The position numbers and the translations under genes were made by a program. A DNA stretch of 64,000 nucleotides from Rhizobium sp. P32RR-XVIII (GTDB lineage: Bacteria; Pseudomonadota; Alphaproteobacteria; Rhizobiales; Rhizobiaceae). The stretch's first letter is position 1; each line of letters begins with the position of its first letter. Location: positions 1-64,000 of the forward strand of contig NZ_JABAIH010000018.1 in the NCBI RefSeq assembly GCF_012641395.1, written 5' to 3'. This document shows positions 24,310 through 33,660 of the stretch, in pieces. The notes beneath the pieces are model-generated. The model was given only the letters and a program-made list of their open reading frames with translations. It made no database searches and was not told the origin of the DNA.

Positions 24310-25260
24310 TCACGCCAGCGATGCGCGGCGCCATTGCGCCGGCGTGAGACCCATCCGCTGTTTGAAAACCCGCTGGAATGCGGCCTCGGACTGGTAACCG
24401 GCGGCCTCGGCTGCTGCCGCCGTCGAAGCGCCCGGCTGCTTCAGCCTGTTCGCGGCAATTGTGATGCGGATATCCAGGAGCAGATCGCTCGCGCTGCGGC
24501 CGAGTTTCTCCTGAAAATGCCGCGCCAGCGTCGCCCGCGACATATTGCAGAGGCGCGCGAGCGCCGGCAGCGTCCATGGCTCCTCCGGCCTCTGGAACAT
24601 GGCTGCGAGCGCCGGCGCAAGGCGCGGATGACCGGCAAGTGCCAGCAGGCCGACCGGTGCCTCCTGCGTTTGTCCCGCCATGCGCAACGCCAATGTGAAG
24701 AGCGCGGCCGAGAATGCATTCAGCATTGCCTGCCCGCCCAGGCTCTCGCGATCCGATTCCCCGCGCATGAGGGAAACGAGGGCTGCCAGCTGGTCGCTCG
24801 TCGCCCCCTCCTCGCCCTCCCGAGACTGCGCCTGCCCACGTACGATCATGACTGAAGGCAGGTAGCTGCCCAGCAATCGGTCATGCGGAGAGGCGAGAAT
24901 GAAGCGGCCGCAAAGCAGATCCAGCCGATCCTCCGTTCCCGCATTGTCGCTGAACGTTTGATTGACGCCGGGCCGATATCGCACCGGAAGGGGGGTGGCG
25001 CCGCTGCCGTCGTGCAGCCGATGGGCCGCACCGGTCGGAAGCAGCACGATATCGCCCGCATGGAGACGCCGCCGCGGACCGCCGGCGAAATCCTCAACAA
25101 TCGCGGAGCCGGCAAGGACGACATGATAGGGGATCTCTCCAGGTGGTGAAGGATCATAGACCACCTGCCACGGGGCGCCGTAGAGGCAGCGGACCTCCAC
25201 GCGGCCGCTGACGGGCACCATGTGGAGAAGACGGCTCAGCCAATCGATGGGAGGTGACAT
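24310..25260 (-). CDS. AraC-family regulator with N-terminal cupin
   Basis: The N-terminal part (residues 1-190: PYHVVLAGSAIVEDFAGG, LHAGDIVLLPTGAAHRLHDG) is an AraC-binding cupin_6-type domain. The C-terminal double HTH is clear: WTLPALARLCNMSRATLARHFQEKLGRSASDLLLDIRI and AAAEAAGYQSEAAFQRVFKQRMGLTPAQWRR. It is divergent from the flavoprotein gene at 25418, with 157 bases between, and by the usual AraC/oxidoreductase arrangement probably controls it. Inducer unknown. Confidence 0.9.
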   Translation of the reverse strand: MSPPIDWLSRLLHMVPVSGRVEVRCLYGAPWQVVYDPSPPGEIPYHVVLAGSAIVEDFAGGPRRRLHAGDIVLLPTGAAHRLHDGSGATPLPVRYRPGVNQTFSDNAGTEDRLDLLCGRFILASPHDRLLGSYLPSVMIVRGQAQSREGEEGATSDQLAALVSLMRGESDRESLGGQAMLNAFSAALFTLALRMAGQTQEAPVGLLALAGHPRLAPALAAMFQRPEEPWTLPALARLCNMSRATLARHFQEKLGRSASDLLLDIRITIAANRLKQPGASTAAAAEAAGYQSEAAFQRVFKQRMGLTPAQWRRASLA

Positions 25261-25417
25261 TTCGAACCTACGATGATGAGACGAATAAGCATGTTATTGA
25301 GCTATGGTAATATTACACAACTCACAGCGTCTTCGTAAAGTGCCACTGTAATCAACGGCCGTTCTGAACTCAGCAATTGGGCCGCTTCAACGGATGGCAA
25401 CTCAGGAGGATTTACTC

Positions 25418-26821
25418 ATGTCCCAGACTGAAGAACATTTCGATATCGTGATCCTTGGCAGCGGCCAAGGCGGCAAGCTACTTGCTTGGCACCTCGCCCG
25501 CTCCGGCAAGAAAGTCGCCGTCGTCGAGCGCCGCTGGGTCGGCGGCTCATGCCCGGCGGTCGCTTGTCTACCCAGCAAGAACGAAGTCTGGAGCGCGCGG
25601 GTGGCGCATCTGGTCCGCAATGCCGATCATTTCGGCACAGTCACCGGCCCGGTGACGACCGACATGAGGAAGGTGCGCGGCCGCAAGCAGGACATGGTCG
25701 AGCGCGAGATCGACTTCCATCTGAATGCTTATCGCCAGAGCGGCGCGGAGCTGATCATGGGCAGCGGCCGTTTCGTGGCGCCGAAGACCATTGCCGTTAC
25801 GCTCAACGAGGGCGGAACCCGCCTGCTGACGGGAGAAGAGGTCGTCATCAACGTCGGCTCGCATGCGGCGATACCTGACATTCCGGGCCTCGAAGCCGCC
25901 AGGGCGCTGACCCACATCGAGGCGCTGGAACTTGACTATCTGCCATCGCATCTGATCGTGCTCGGCGGCGGCTATATCGGAATTGAGATGGCCCAGGCTT
26001 ATCGCCGTTTCGGCAGCCGCGTGACGGTGATCGAGCCGTTGCGTCAACTCATGAGCCGTGAGGACGCTGACGTCGCCGAGGAAATGAAGAGCATTCTGGC
26101 GGCGGAAGGCATCGACGTGCTGCTGGAAACGCAGGCGACCAGCGTCCGTGGTCTTTCCGGCGACAAGGTGACCGTGACGGTTCACGGTCCCGCGGGCGAA
26201 CAGGTGATAGACGGCAGCGATCTGCTTGTGACGGTCGGTCGCGTTGCCAATACCGCCGATATCGGCCTCGACAGGACCGGTGTCGAATTGGACGCCCGCG
26301 GCTTCATCCGCGTCAACGAACGGCTGGAAACGACGGCTCCGGGCGTCTGGGCGATCGGCGAAGCCGCAGGCAGCCCGCAATTCACCCATGTCTCGGTTGA
26401 CGACTTCAGGATCGTCAGGGACAACATGGCCGGCGGCAACCGCCGCACGGACGAGCGGCTGGTTCCCTATGTGATGTTCACCGACCCGCAACTCGCCCGC
26501 GTCGGCCTGAGCGAAGGCGAAGCGCTGCGCAAGGGTATTCCGATCCGTGTCGCGAAGCTGCCGATGAGCAGCGTCCTGCGCACCGAAGCGACCGATGAAA
26601 CCAAAGGTTTCATGAAGGCGGTGGTCAGCGCCGAAGACGACCGTATCCTCGGCTTCACGATGATCGGCTCCGAAGCCGGCGAGGTGATGGCCGCCGTCCA
26701 GACGGCGATGCTCGCCGAACTACCCTATCCGAAGCTGCGAGATGCGGTCATCGCGCATCTGACGGTAGCGGAAGGGCTGGGACCGCTTTTCGGCAGCGTG
26801 CCGGCTAGATCCGCCCGGTGA
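25418..26821 (+). CDS. Pyridine nucleotide-disulfide oxidoreductase (class I, MerA/Lpd-like)
   Basis: FAD motif DIVILGSGQGGKLLAWHLA, redox-active CX4C in GGSCPAVACLPSK, NAD motif LIVLGGGYIGIEMAQAYRRFG, and the C-terminal dimerisation domain (VPYVMFTDPQLARVGLSE, MKAVVSAEDDRILGFTMIGSEAGE). The final segment lacks the usual His-X4-Glu motif in canonical form (VIAHLTVAEGLGPLF keeps His then Glu five residues later). The ATG at 25418 has AGGAGG 8 bases upstream and is preferred to 25394. Substrate (disulfide, quinone or metal) is unknown. Divergent AraC regulator upstream. Confidence 0.88.
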   Translation: MSQTEEHFDIVILGSGQGGKLLAWHLARSGKKVAVVERRWVGGSCPAVACLPSKNEVWSARVAHLVRNADHFGTVTGPVTTDMRKVRGRKQDMVEREIDFHLNAYRQSGAELIMGSGRFVAPKTIAVTLNEGGTRLLTGEEVVINVGSHAAIPDIPGLEAARALTHIEALELDYLPSHLIVLGGGYIGIEMAQAYRRFGSRVTVIEPLRQLMSREDADVAEEMKSILAAEGIDVLLETQATSVRGLSGDKVTVTVHGPAGEQVIDGSDLLVTVGRVANTADIGLDRTGVELDARGFIRVNERLETTAPGVWAIGEAAGSPQFTHVSVDDFRIVRDNMAGGNRRTDERLVPYVMFTDPQLARVGLSEGEALRKGIPIRVAKLPMSSVLRTEATDETKGFMKAVVSAEDDRILGFTMIGSEAGEVMAAVQTAMLAELPYPKLRDAVIAHLTVAEGLGPLFGSVPARSAR

Positions 26822-26836
26822 TGACGCACCAGGCGG

Positions 26837-26888
26837 GCCGGGACAGCGAAGCACATATCGCTGTCCCGGCCTGATCGGCCGTCTTTTA
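26837..26888 (+). terminator. Terminator after the disulfide oxidoreductase gene
   Basis: A perfect 13-bp stem (26837-26849 with 26858-26870, loop AGCACATA) is followed by a small GGCC-TGATC-GGCC hairpin and GTCTTTT. Position right after the stop supports transcription termination. Confidence 0.7.
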
Positions 26889-27040
26889 AGGAGGGACGCT
26901 CACGATAAAATAACCAGATGGTGAATTCTTTACTTGAACGCTCAGGTAGAATCGGCAAAAGTAAGCGCGCTAACAATCCCTTCACCAAATCGTCTTCTTT
27001 TCGGGCCAGCGTCCGACCCATACATTTTGGAATTACTACC

Positions 27041-28894
27041 GTGAGCAGCGATGCGTCGATACGCGCGACGAAGCCTTTGGCTTCGCTTGCGCTTGTGAAT
27101 GCGGCAGGCTGGGGCAAAGGCCTTTATACTCTGGTCCGCATTACCGTCATGGCCTTTCGTCACCCCTGGCAAGCGGGCCTCGCCATCGGCGCAACCCTTG
27201 TAGCATCCACATTCCAGCTTCTGATCCCGCGCCTACTCGGCCGGGCCGTGGACCACACGCAGGTTGCACTGACCGGCGGAGCGGCCGGCCAGATGGCCCA
27301 GGATGCGCTGCTGACGACGGCGCTGCTTCTGCTGGGCGCCAGCGTGTTGCGCGGCATCTTCACGATGATCCAGAACTATTACAGCGAGTCCGTGGGCCAC
27401 CACATGGGTTACGAGCTACGGCTCGCCTGTTACGAGAAGATCCAGCGGCTCTCCTTCAGCTTTCACGACACGGTTCATTCGGGTGACCTGATCACCGTGG
27501 GCTTGCTCGATCTCGAAGGCGTGCGGATGTATTTCTCGACGGCGCTCGTGCGCGTCTTCCTGCTTTCGATGCTGATCGGCATCGGCGCCTACATGCTGAT
27601 TTCGACTGATGCCGTTCTCGGCCTTTTGGCCCTGAGTTTCGTGCCTTTCGTCGGCTGGCGATCGTCCGTGACGCAGCTCCGGCTTCGGGCCACATGGCTG
27701 GACCTGCAAGAGCGGCTTTCGGTGCTCACCCGCATCATGGAGGAAAATCTCGGCGGCATCCGCGTCGTCCGTGCCTTTGCCGCTCAGGAGCACGAGCTTT
27801 CCAAATTCGAGACGGCGTCGAAGAATGCACTGGCGCTCGCGCACCAGCGGGTCGGTATTCGCGTTACCAGTACCAGCGCCATGACCTTCTCCTTCTTCGC
27901 CTCGATGGGACTCGTGCTGTGGGTCGGCGGCGAGAAGGTGATGGCGGGCGAGATCACCGTCGGCACTCTTGCCTCCTTCCTCACCTTCATGACCATCCTG
28001 CAGATGCCGGTGCGCCAGCTCGGTCTGATGGTCAATGCCTTTGCCCGTGCTTCGACCTGCGGCACGCGCCTCTTCAACCTGCTCGACCTCGAGATCGCCG
28101 TGTGCGATGCGCCTGATGCAAAAGAGTTGAAAGTGACGGAAGGTACGCTCCGCTTCGAGAATGTCGATTTTGCCTATCCGAGTTCGGAAATGCATCAGGT
28201 GCTGCACGGCATTACCTTCGAGGCAAAGCGCGGCGAAACGATCGGAATCGTCGGGCCGCCCGGCAGCGGCAAATCGACCATCGCGCATCTGATCCCGCGC
28301 TTTTACGATGTGACGAAGGGCCGGATCACCATCGACGGGCAGGATATCCGCAAGGCGACCCTGCAATCGCTTCGCCGCTCCGTTGCTGTCGTGCAGCAGG
28401 ATTCATTTCTCTTCACGACGACCATCGAGAACAACATCGCCTATGGCGACCCGTGGGCGAAGGAGCAGCGGATCGAGCGGGCGAGCGAAAGCGCACAGCT
28501 GCACAACTACGTGCTTGGGCTGCCGACCGGTTACGGCACCGTGGTGGGCGAACGTGGCGTTTCACTTTCCGGGGGCCAGCGCCAGCGCCTGTCGATCGCC
28601 CGTGCGCTGATGCTCCGGCCGGCCGTCATGGTGTTCGACGATTCGACTGCCGCGATCGACGCGGCAACGGAGCAGCGTATCCGCACCGCGATGCGCAAAT
28701 ATGCCGCCGACCGCGTGACGATCATCGTTGCGCACCGGCTGAGCTCGCTGATGCATGCCGATCAGATCCTCTTCGTCGAGGACGGCCGCATCGTCGAGCG
28801 CGGCACGCACGAGGAACTGATCGCCGCCGGCGGCCGGTACAAGGCGCTCTACGACCTGCAGGTGCGGCCGGGCGACGACGCGCTGAGCGCGTAG
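27041..28894 (+). CDS. ABC exporter half-transporter, subunit with degenerate Walker B
   Basis: An N-terminal six-helix membrane domain (about residues 25-320) is followed by an ATPase: Walker A GPPGSGKST, Q-loop VVQQDSF, signature LSGGQRQRL, Walker B VMVFDDSTAAID, H-loop VAHRLS. The residue after the Walker B Asp is Asp, not the catalytic Glu, as in the degenerate site of heterodimeric exporters. The GTG at 27041 starts the likely protein (617 residues); an in-frame ATG at 26918 would add 41 low-complexity residues. Partner gene follows at 29100. Substrate unknown (lipid or drug type). Confidence 0.88.
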   Translation: MSSDASIRATKPLASLALVNAAGWGKGLYTLVRITVMAFRHPWQAGLAIGATLVASTFQLLIPRLLGRAVDHTQVALTGGAAGQMAQDALLTTALLLLGASVLRGIFTMIQNYYSESVGHHMGYELRLACYEKIQRLSFSFHDTVHSGDLITVGLLDLEGVRMYFSTALVRVFLLSMLIGIGAYMLISTDAVLGLLALSFVPFVGWRSSVTQLRLRATWLDLQERLSVLTRIMEENLGGIRVVRAFAAQEHELSKFETASKNALALAHQRVGIRVTSTSAMTFSFFASMGLVLWVGGEKVMAGEITVGTLASFLTFMTILQMPVRQLGLMVNAFARASTCGTRLFNLLDLEIAVCDAPDAKELKVTEGTLRFENVDFAYPSSEMHQVLHGITFEAKRGETIGIVGPPGSGKSTIAHLIPRFYDVTKGRITIDGQDIRKATLQSLRRSVAVVQQDSFLFTTTIENNIAYGDPWAKEQRIERASESAQLHNYVLGLPTGYGTVVGERGVSLSGGQRQRLSIARALMLRPAVMVFDDSTAAIDAATEQRIRTAMRKYAADRVTIIVAHRLSSLMHADQILFVEDGRIVERGTHEELIAAGGRYKALYDLQVRPGDDALSA

Positions 28895-28920
28895 TATTAA
28901 GCAGCGGCATGCGGTGCCGC

Positions 28921-29033
28921 CCCCTCATCCGCCCTTTCGGGCACCTTCTCCCCGAGGGGAGAAGGGGGAACGAGACGGCGCGGCATGTCCCTTCTCCCCA
29001 GCGGGGAGAAGGTGGCGGCAGCCGGATGAGGGG
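28921..29033. repeat. RIME-type palindromic intergenic element
   Basis: 113 bp bounded by CCCCTCATCCG and its complement CGGATGAGGGG, with two internal palindromes (CCTTCTCCCC...GGGGAGAAGG types at 28943-28965 and 28989-29012). This matches the Rhizobium-specific intergenic mosaic element family. It separates the two exporter genes, so it is transcribed within their operon as a large RNA hairpin. Confidence 0.88.
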
Positions 29034-29099
29034 TGCGCGGGCACGCCGACAAATAAACCCGGGCAGCTGTGAGCTCGCCTCGGGACCAAGGAGTGTTAC

Positions 29100-31007
29100 A
29101 TGGCCGAAGAAATGGAAACCGAGCGCCCGGATCCGCGCGAGGACGGACGCCGCCCGCCGCGGGCCGTCGTCGGCTCGCATCGCGTCGAGGAGGAAATGTT
29201 CGGCAAGGCCTTCGACGGCAACATCATCAAGCGCATCTGGGCCTTCGTCGATCCCTATCGCGACAAGATCGTCTGGTCGGTCGCCGCCGTTTTGACGTTC
29301 ACGGCGATGCAACTCCTCATCCCGCTGATCATCCGCTATGCGATCGACCATGGCATGCGGCAAGGCGGCAATTCGGCCGCACTTACATGGTCGATCATCG
29401 CTTTCCTCTGCGCCATCCTCGTCAACTATGCCGCCAGCTACGCGCAGGAAACACTGGTCGGCGGCGTGGCGGAAAACGTGCTCTTCGATATCCGCAAGGC
29501 GATGTTCTCGCATCTTCAGCGCGTCTCGCTGTCCTTCATGGACAAGACCGAGGTTGGCCGCTTGATGTCGCGCCTGCAGGGCGACGTGAACTCCATGCAG
29601 GAATTTCTCGAGACGTCGGTGCTTTCCGTCGGCGATATTGTGCTGCTCTTCGGCATCGTCGGCGTGATGCTTTACCTCGACTTCAAGCTCGGTCTGCTGA
29701 CGCTTTCCGTCCTGCCCGTGCTTTTCGTCGTCCGCCTCTTCTGGCTGCCGCTCGCGCGCAAATCCTTCATGGCGGCGCACGAGACGAATTCGGTCGCGGC
29801 CGGTGCGCTCGCCGAAGCAATCCATGGCGTGCGCGCGGTCCAGAGCATGGACCGCCAGAGCGTCAATTTCACGCTCTATGACGACAAGGCGCATGCGAAC
29901 CTGAAGACGCACCTGACGGCCGCCCGTTACGCCCAGGTGATGGTGCCGATCGTCGATTCCCTAACCGGCGTGGCGATGGCGCTGGTTATCGTCGTTGGCG
30001 GCGCGCGCGTCCTGAACCAGGCGCTGGACGTCGGCGTTCTCGTTGCCTTCCTCTTCTATATCCAGCGCTTCTTCGACCCGATCCGCTCGCTCACTCTGCA
30101 ATATTCCGTCATGCAGCGCGCCATGGCTTCCGGCCAGCGCCTGACCGAGGTCCTCGACGTGGCCGTCGACATCAAGGATGCGCCGAACGCCAAGGTGCTT
30201 TCAAGGGACATGGATGGCTCGGTCGAATTCCGCGATGTCGTTTTCGGCTACAATCCAAAACATCCCATCCTCAAGACCGTCAGCTTCAAGGTAAATCCGG
30301 GCGAGACGGTTGCCCTCGTCGGGCCGACCGGTTCCGGCAAATCGAGCTGCATGTCGCTGATCCACCGGTTTTACGATGTGCAGCAGGGCCAGGTTCTGGT
30401 CGGCGGGCATGATGTTCGCGAGCTGACGCAGGATTCGCTCGGTGACCAGATTGCGATGGTGTTGCAGGAGCCGTTTCTGTTTACCGGCACGGTGTTCGAG
30501 AACATCCGCTACCACAAGACAGAGGCAACGCGCGAACAGGTGATCGAAGCGTCGAAGGCCGTCGGAGCGCACGACTTCATCATGCGGCTTCCGCAAGGCT
30601 ACGACAGCATTCTCGGTGAGCGCGGCGGCAACCTCTCGCTCGGGCAGCGGCAGCTTCTGAGTTTCGCCCGCGCGCTCGTCGCTGACGCAAAGATCCTGGT
30701 CCTCGACGAGGCGACGGCGAACATCGACAGCTATACGGAAATGCTGATCCAGAAGGCGCTGGTGAAGCTTCTCGAAAACCGCACCGGCCTCGTCATCGCC
30801 CACCGGCTGGCGACGATCCGCGAAGCTGACCGGATCATCGTCCTGCAAAATGGCGAGCTCATCGAGAGCGGCAACCACCGCCAGCTGATGAAGAATGGCA
30901 AGCTCTATTCGCGGCTCTACAACTTGAACTACGCTTCGTTCGACGACATCCCGGAGGAAGTGTTGGAAGCCAATGAATTTGATCCAAAACGCGTGAGTTT
31001 GACCTAA
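29100..31007 (+). CDS. ABC exporter half-transporter, catalytic partner subunit
   Basis: 635 residues: cytoplasmic N-terminus, six-helix membrane domain (IVWSVAAVLTFTAMQLLIPLIIRYAID ...), then ATPase with Walker A GPTGSGKSS, Q-loop VLQEPFLF, signature LSLGQRQLL, Walker B ILVLDEATANID with the catalytic Glu, H-loop IAHRLA. The signature deviates (LSLGQ instead of LSGGQ) while Walker B is canonical; the partner at 27041 shows the mirror image, so they should form an asymmetric heterodimer. AAGGAG 6 bases upstream fixes the ATG at 29100. The RIME lies just before it. Confidence 0.92.
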   Translation: MAEEMETERPDPREDGRRPPRAVVGSHRVEEEMFGKAFDGNIIKRIWAFVDPYRDKIVWSVAAVLTFTAMQLLIPLIIRYAIDHGMRQGGNSAALTWSIIAFLCAILVNYAASYAQETLVGGVAENVLFDIRKAMFSHLQRVSLSFMDKTEVGRLMSRLQGDVNSMQEFLETSVLSVGDIVLLFGIVGVMLYLDFKLGLLTLSVLPVLFVVRLFWLPLARKSFMAAHETNSVAAGALAEAIHGVRAVQSMDRQSVNFTLYDDKAHANLKTHLTAARYAQVMVPIVDSLTGVAMALVIVVGGARVLNQALDVGVLVAFLFYIQRFFDPIRSLTLQYSVMQRAMASGQRLTEVLDVAVDIKDAPNAKVLSRDMDGSVEFRDVVFGYNPKHPILKTVSFKVNPGETVALVGPTGSGKSSCMSLIHRFYDVQQGQVLVGGHDVRELTQDSLGDQIAMVLQEPFLFTGTVFENIRYHKTEATREQVIEASKAVGAHDFIMRLPQGYDSILGERGGNLSLGQRQLLSFARALVADAKILVLDEATANIDSYTEMLIQKALVKLLENRTGLVIAHRLATIREADRIIVLQNGELIESGNHRQLMKNGKLYSRLYNLNYASFDDIPEEVLEANEFDPKRVSLT

Positions 31008-31016
31008 CCCCGCGGC

Positions 31017-31094
31017 CGCTATGTCTCCGAGCTCCCGATGGAGGCAGCCTATATCCATTTCGGCTACACCGAACACATGGTGATCCACATGTAG
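31017..31094 (+). pseudogene. Possible 3' coding remnant of an unidentified gene
   Basis: A 25-codon stretch reads RYVSELPMEAAYIHFGYTEH then MVIHM and a TAG. It looks like natural protein with coding-type third positions but has no start or ribosome-binding site and is too short to identify. It may be the end of a gene truncated by deletion next to the exporter. Confidence 0.3.
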
Positions 31095-31281
31095 GGCTGA
31101 ACTAATATCCCCGATCGGCGTGCAAGTCACACATCAAAAATTGGGCTTCAGCCGCTGCCACGCAGGTTCAGCATTAAAGCGAACGCGACGAATCGCATGA
31201 GCGGCGAAATCTCGTCGAAGGGTCGCTTTGCAGGGGCCGAGGAGCACGGCGTGATCACGCCGACACCTGCAGTCCCGCCCC

Positions 31282-31644
31282 TCACACAAATCCAATATGC
31301 TCGCCGAAGGGAACGGCATCGTCCAAATTTCCCGTTCCTATACGGACACTCTCTCCCGAGAGGCGTTCCTCATCAGTATTTGCTTCGTGGGGATGAATAC
31401 GCGCGGCCGGATGATTGGTGTGCCGCTCCGAAGCCCGATCTTTTTCGCAAGAATCAGATTCAGGATCTTCCTTTCGTTTCGCGGCTGCGCGCTCCTCTTT
31501 CAATCGCTCGAAACCCGCAGTGATCTGCGCCTGCCGCTCCGCGACCAAGGCTCTGTCAGGTTCGGAGTCTATCGAGGTGCTGTGATTCGCGTGCGTGGCA
31601 GACGAAGGAGATACGGCTGATGTCGCGGCGACTTTGTCGACCAT
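31282..31644 (-). CDS. Small charged protein of unknown function
   Basis: 120 residues, very hydrophilic, with a likely coiled-coil centre (RALVAERQAQITAGFERLKEERAAAKRKEDPESDS) and a conserved-looking C-terminus (NTDEERLSGESVRIGTGNLDD, FGEHIGFV). No named domain recognised. GGAGGA about 8 bases before the ATG at 31644 makes this start strong; the upstream frame to 31824 has no support. Stands alone on the minus strand. Confidence 0.65.
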   Translation of the reverse strand: MVDKVAATSAVSPSSATHANHSTSIDSEPDRALVAERQAQITAGFERLKEERAAAKRKEDPESDSCEKDRASERHTNHPAARIHPHEANTDEERLSGESVRIGTGNLDDAVPFGEHIGFV

Positions 31645-32029
31645 GAAGATCTTCCTCCAAAATGCTTGATCCGAGCAGCGCTGCCCGTCAATGGTAACGC
31701 CAGGGCAAACGCTGGCCGCTCGTATCTGGTTTACTCCCGCGGCTAAAACAAGAGAGCGCCAGGGTTCATCGTTTGACAAGCCGAGACCGGCGCGCCGGTG
31801 AGCATGGTCAGCGCCCCAGTGCATGTTTCACTGCACCGGCCGTGACCCATCTCAGGCGCCGCCGGCTCGGCTTAACGCGGCGGCGACCCGTGGGCCACGA
31901 CCACGGGGCGAAGACCACGGACCGCAAAGATGCCTAGCCTACGCTGCTCCGGCTCCGCGGAGCGGCTCACCGAAGTGGCTAAAGCAAGAATGCCCGGCGA
32001 GATATCACAGTCGCCGGGCAGCGGGCGGT
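31645..32029. other. Intergenic stretch with a terminator hairpin
   Basis: About 385 bases without a gene. It contains the probable promoter of the small charged protein gene and, at its right end, the hairpin 31991-32020 that serves the SPW gene. Several GC-rich palindromic bits around 31850-31960 have no clear role. Confidence 0.5.
31991..32020 (-). terminator. Terminator hairpin of the SPW-domain gene
   Basis: Perfect 10-bp stem TGCCCGGCGA/TCGCCGGGCA around a 10-base loop, 10 bases beyond the stop at 32030. On the minus strand it is followed by TTCTTGCTTT, a moderately T-rich tail. Confidence 0.65.
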
Positions 32030-32431
32030 TCAGATTGCGTCGCGGCTGCCCATTGCACCATGCATCGAGATCGATCGCTCAGGGGCATTGAATACCGAAG
32101 TGGTGAGAAGAACAGCGACGCCGAGAACGCCGTAGTACCATCCGTCGATGCCGGTGAAATCGAACGCGAAGACCGCGCCAAGGAATACTATTCCAACTGC
32201 CCGATCGACCCAAAGGTGGATCGAATAGGGAATTATCTTGATGAGGCCGGTCGCATGGTCGGTCAGCAGGGGCAATATTAGCGCCGCGACCCCTGTGATG
32301 ACGGAAAGCCACATGGCGACCGGACCACTTTGACCAAGCTTCAAAACGAACGGCGCGACCAGCAGGATAATCGCGACGGGATAGTCGATGAGGTAGGCGT
32401 GGATGGATTTGGTGACGAAACGGAACGGCAT
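32030..32431 (-). CDS. SPW-repeat-type integral membrane protein
   Basis: 133 residues, four hydrophobic segments (YPVAIILLVAPFVLKLG; VAMWLSVITGVAALILPLLT; VDRAVGIVFLGAVFAFDFTG; WYYGVLGVAVLLTTSVFNAPE). The HLWVDRAVGIVFLGAVFAFDFTGIDGWYY region fits SPW-type membrane proteins common in rhizobia; role unknown. GGAGG precedes the ATG by 7 bases. Terminated by the hairpin at 31991-32020. Confidence 0.78.
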   Translation of the reverse strand: MPFRFVTKSIHAYLIDYPVAIILLVAPFVLKLGQSGPVAMWLSVITGVAALILPLLTDHATGLIKIIPYSIHLWVDRAVGIVFLGAVFAFDFTGIDGWYYGVLGVAVLLTTSVFNAPERSISMHGAMGSRDAI

Positions 32432-32760
32432 GGCGGGTCCTCCGGGCGGGGGTTGATAGGTCCTGATCGAATTCGCACCGTCGAAATACCGGCAGTCGTC
32501 GAGCCCAGATTAAGCTAGCCCTTCGGCTTGCCCGACGAGCGCCAGATTGCGTACGGTACCAGTTGAAGTTAGTCTTCCGCCGAATGGTTTAGAAATGACC
32601 GCTTGTTATCGTTTTCATTACATCATCCCGTGACGCTCAACTGCGCGCACTCATCGATCGGGAGCAGACACCTTGCCATAGGTCGACATCCACAAGTGCA
32701 TCGCAGCGTATATCCGTCCTGAGCGCCAACTGATCCATCTCTCGCGCTCTGCTGCATCCG
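32432..32760. other. Intergenic stretch, nothing recognised
   Basis: About 330 bases between the SPW and ACT-domain genes. I see no convincing frame, hairpin with T run or repeat; the left end must hold the SPW promoter. Confidence 0.5.
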
Positions 32761-33141
32761 TTATGCGACGCGGTGCCCGGCGGCGGTGATGAAGCCAACT
32801 GCGGCCGCGGCGTCGCGGCTCGGCACCAGAAGATAGTTCCCGTTAAAAGTAGAGAGCGCGAGCACGCCGATGCCGTTCTCCGACACCGGCTTCACGACGG
32901 AGAGGACGCTGCCCGTCTCCCCGAACACGACCGGGTCGACCACCTTGAAGCAGGCCCACTCGCCTTCACTCTTCACGGTCGCGGGCACGCGCTCCCTCAA
33001 GCAGATCACAGACAACTCGTCTTCGCCACGGCTTATGTTGACGAAGCCCGCGCCGTCGCTCCAAGAGGGGATCGGCGCGAGCACAGGGAGCCGGGCGATC
33101 GTGTATTCCCCAAACAGTTTCTTCAGTTCGACTATAGCCAC
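32761..33141 (-). CDS. ACT-domain protein (CASTOR/ACT_7 type)
   Basis: 126 residues: an N-terminal strand-rich half (LFGEYTIARLPVLAPIPSW, FVNISRGEDELSVICLRERVPA) and a C-terminal ACT domain (FGETGSVLSVVKPVSENGIGVLALSTFNGNYLLVPSRDAAAAVGFITAAGH). Such proteins bind small ligands, often amino acids. The GTG at 33141 has AGAGG 8 bases upstream; the longer frame to 33327 is not family-like. Single gene. Ligand unknown. Confidence 0.82.
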   Translation of the reverse strand: MAIVELKKLFGEYTIARLPVLAPIPSWSDGAGFVNISRGEDELSVICLRERVPATVKSEGEWACFKVVDPVVFGETGSVLSVVKPVSENGIGVLALSTFNGNYLLVPSRDAAAAVGFITAAGHRVA

Positions 33142-33660
33142 TCCGAAATCCTCTCGTCGCGTCAACGATATAACCCGTCCCCCCAGAAAACACTGTCCCC
33201 GCACAGTACGCTGCGTCCGGAAATCCAAAAGGCGTGTCTCAAACGCGGTAACATGCTCGCCAGACATGCATTTTAACTGCTCCCAGAGGTGTTGCGGTTT
33301 CCGCCGTTCGCACAGGCTGGAGGCCAACTCTTCATCAGCGCACCTCGATCATCGTCACTGCGAAACAGGCCTTCGGCGAATGGCCGTCCGCATTCGGCGA
33401 CGCCAAAATGCCATCGACCGACGTATTCGCCTGATGAAGCAGATTTTACCAAGACGTGATCACTGCGCCCGTCACGGATGCTTGTCTGTGAATACAGAAG
33501 ATCACAACCCGGCTTCCCTCGGAGCGACGTTCCCCGAAAAGGCCGTATGAACGGGACACGCGGAATGGAAGTGGACGCATCCATGTTTAGGAAAACAAGT
33601 CGATATTCAAATCCCAAGAGCTTCTAGATAGGTTGCAAGGGCGAAAGATCACTCACGCGG
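33142..33660. other. Intergenic stretch, nothing recognised
   Basis: About 520 bases. Several frames are open on both strands but none has a ribosome-binding site together with coding-type third positions or a familiar motif. No repeat or terminator seen. Confidence 0.45.

Noticed and set aside
33273..33617. 114-codon minus-strand frame in the 33.1-33.6 kb gap
   Set aside because: No ribosome-binding site, mixed third positions and no family motif.
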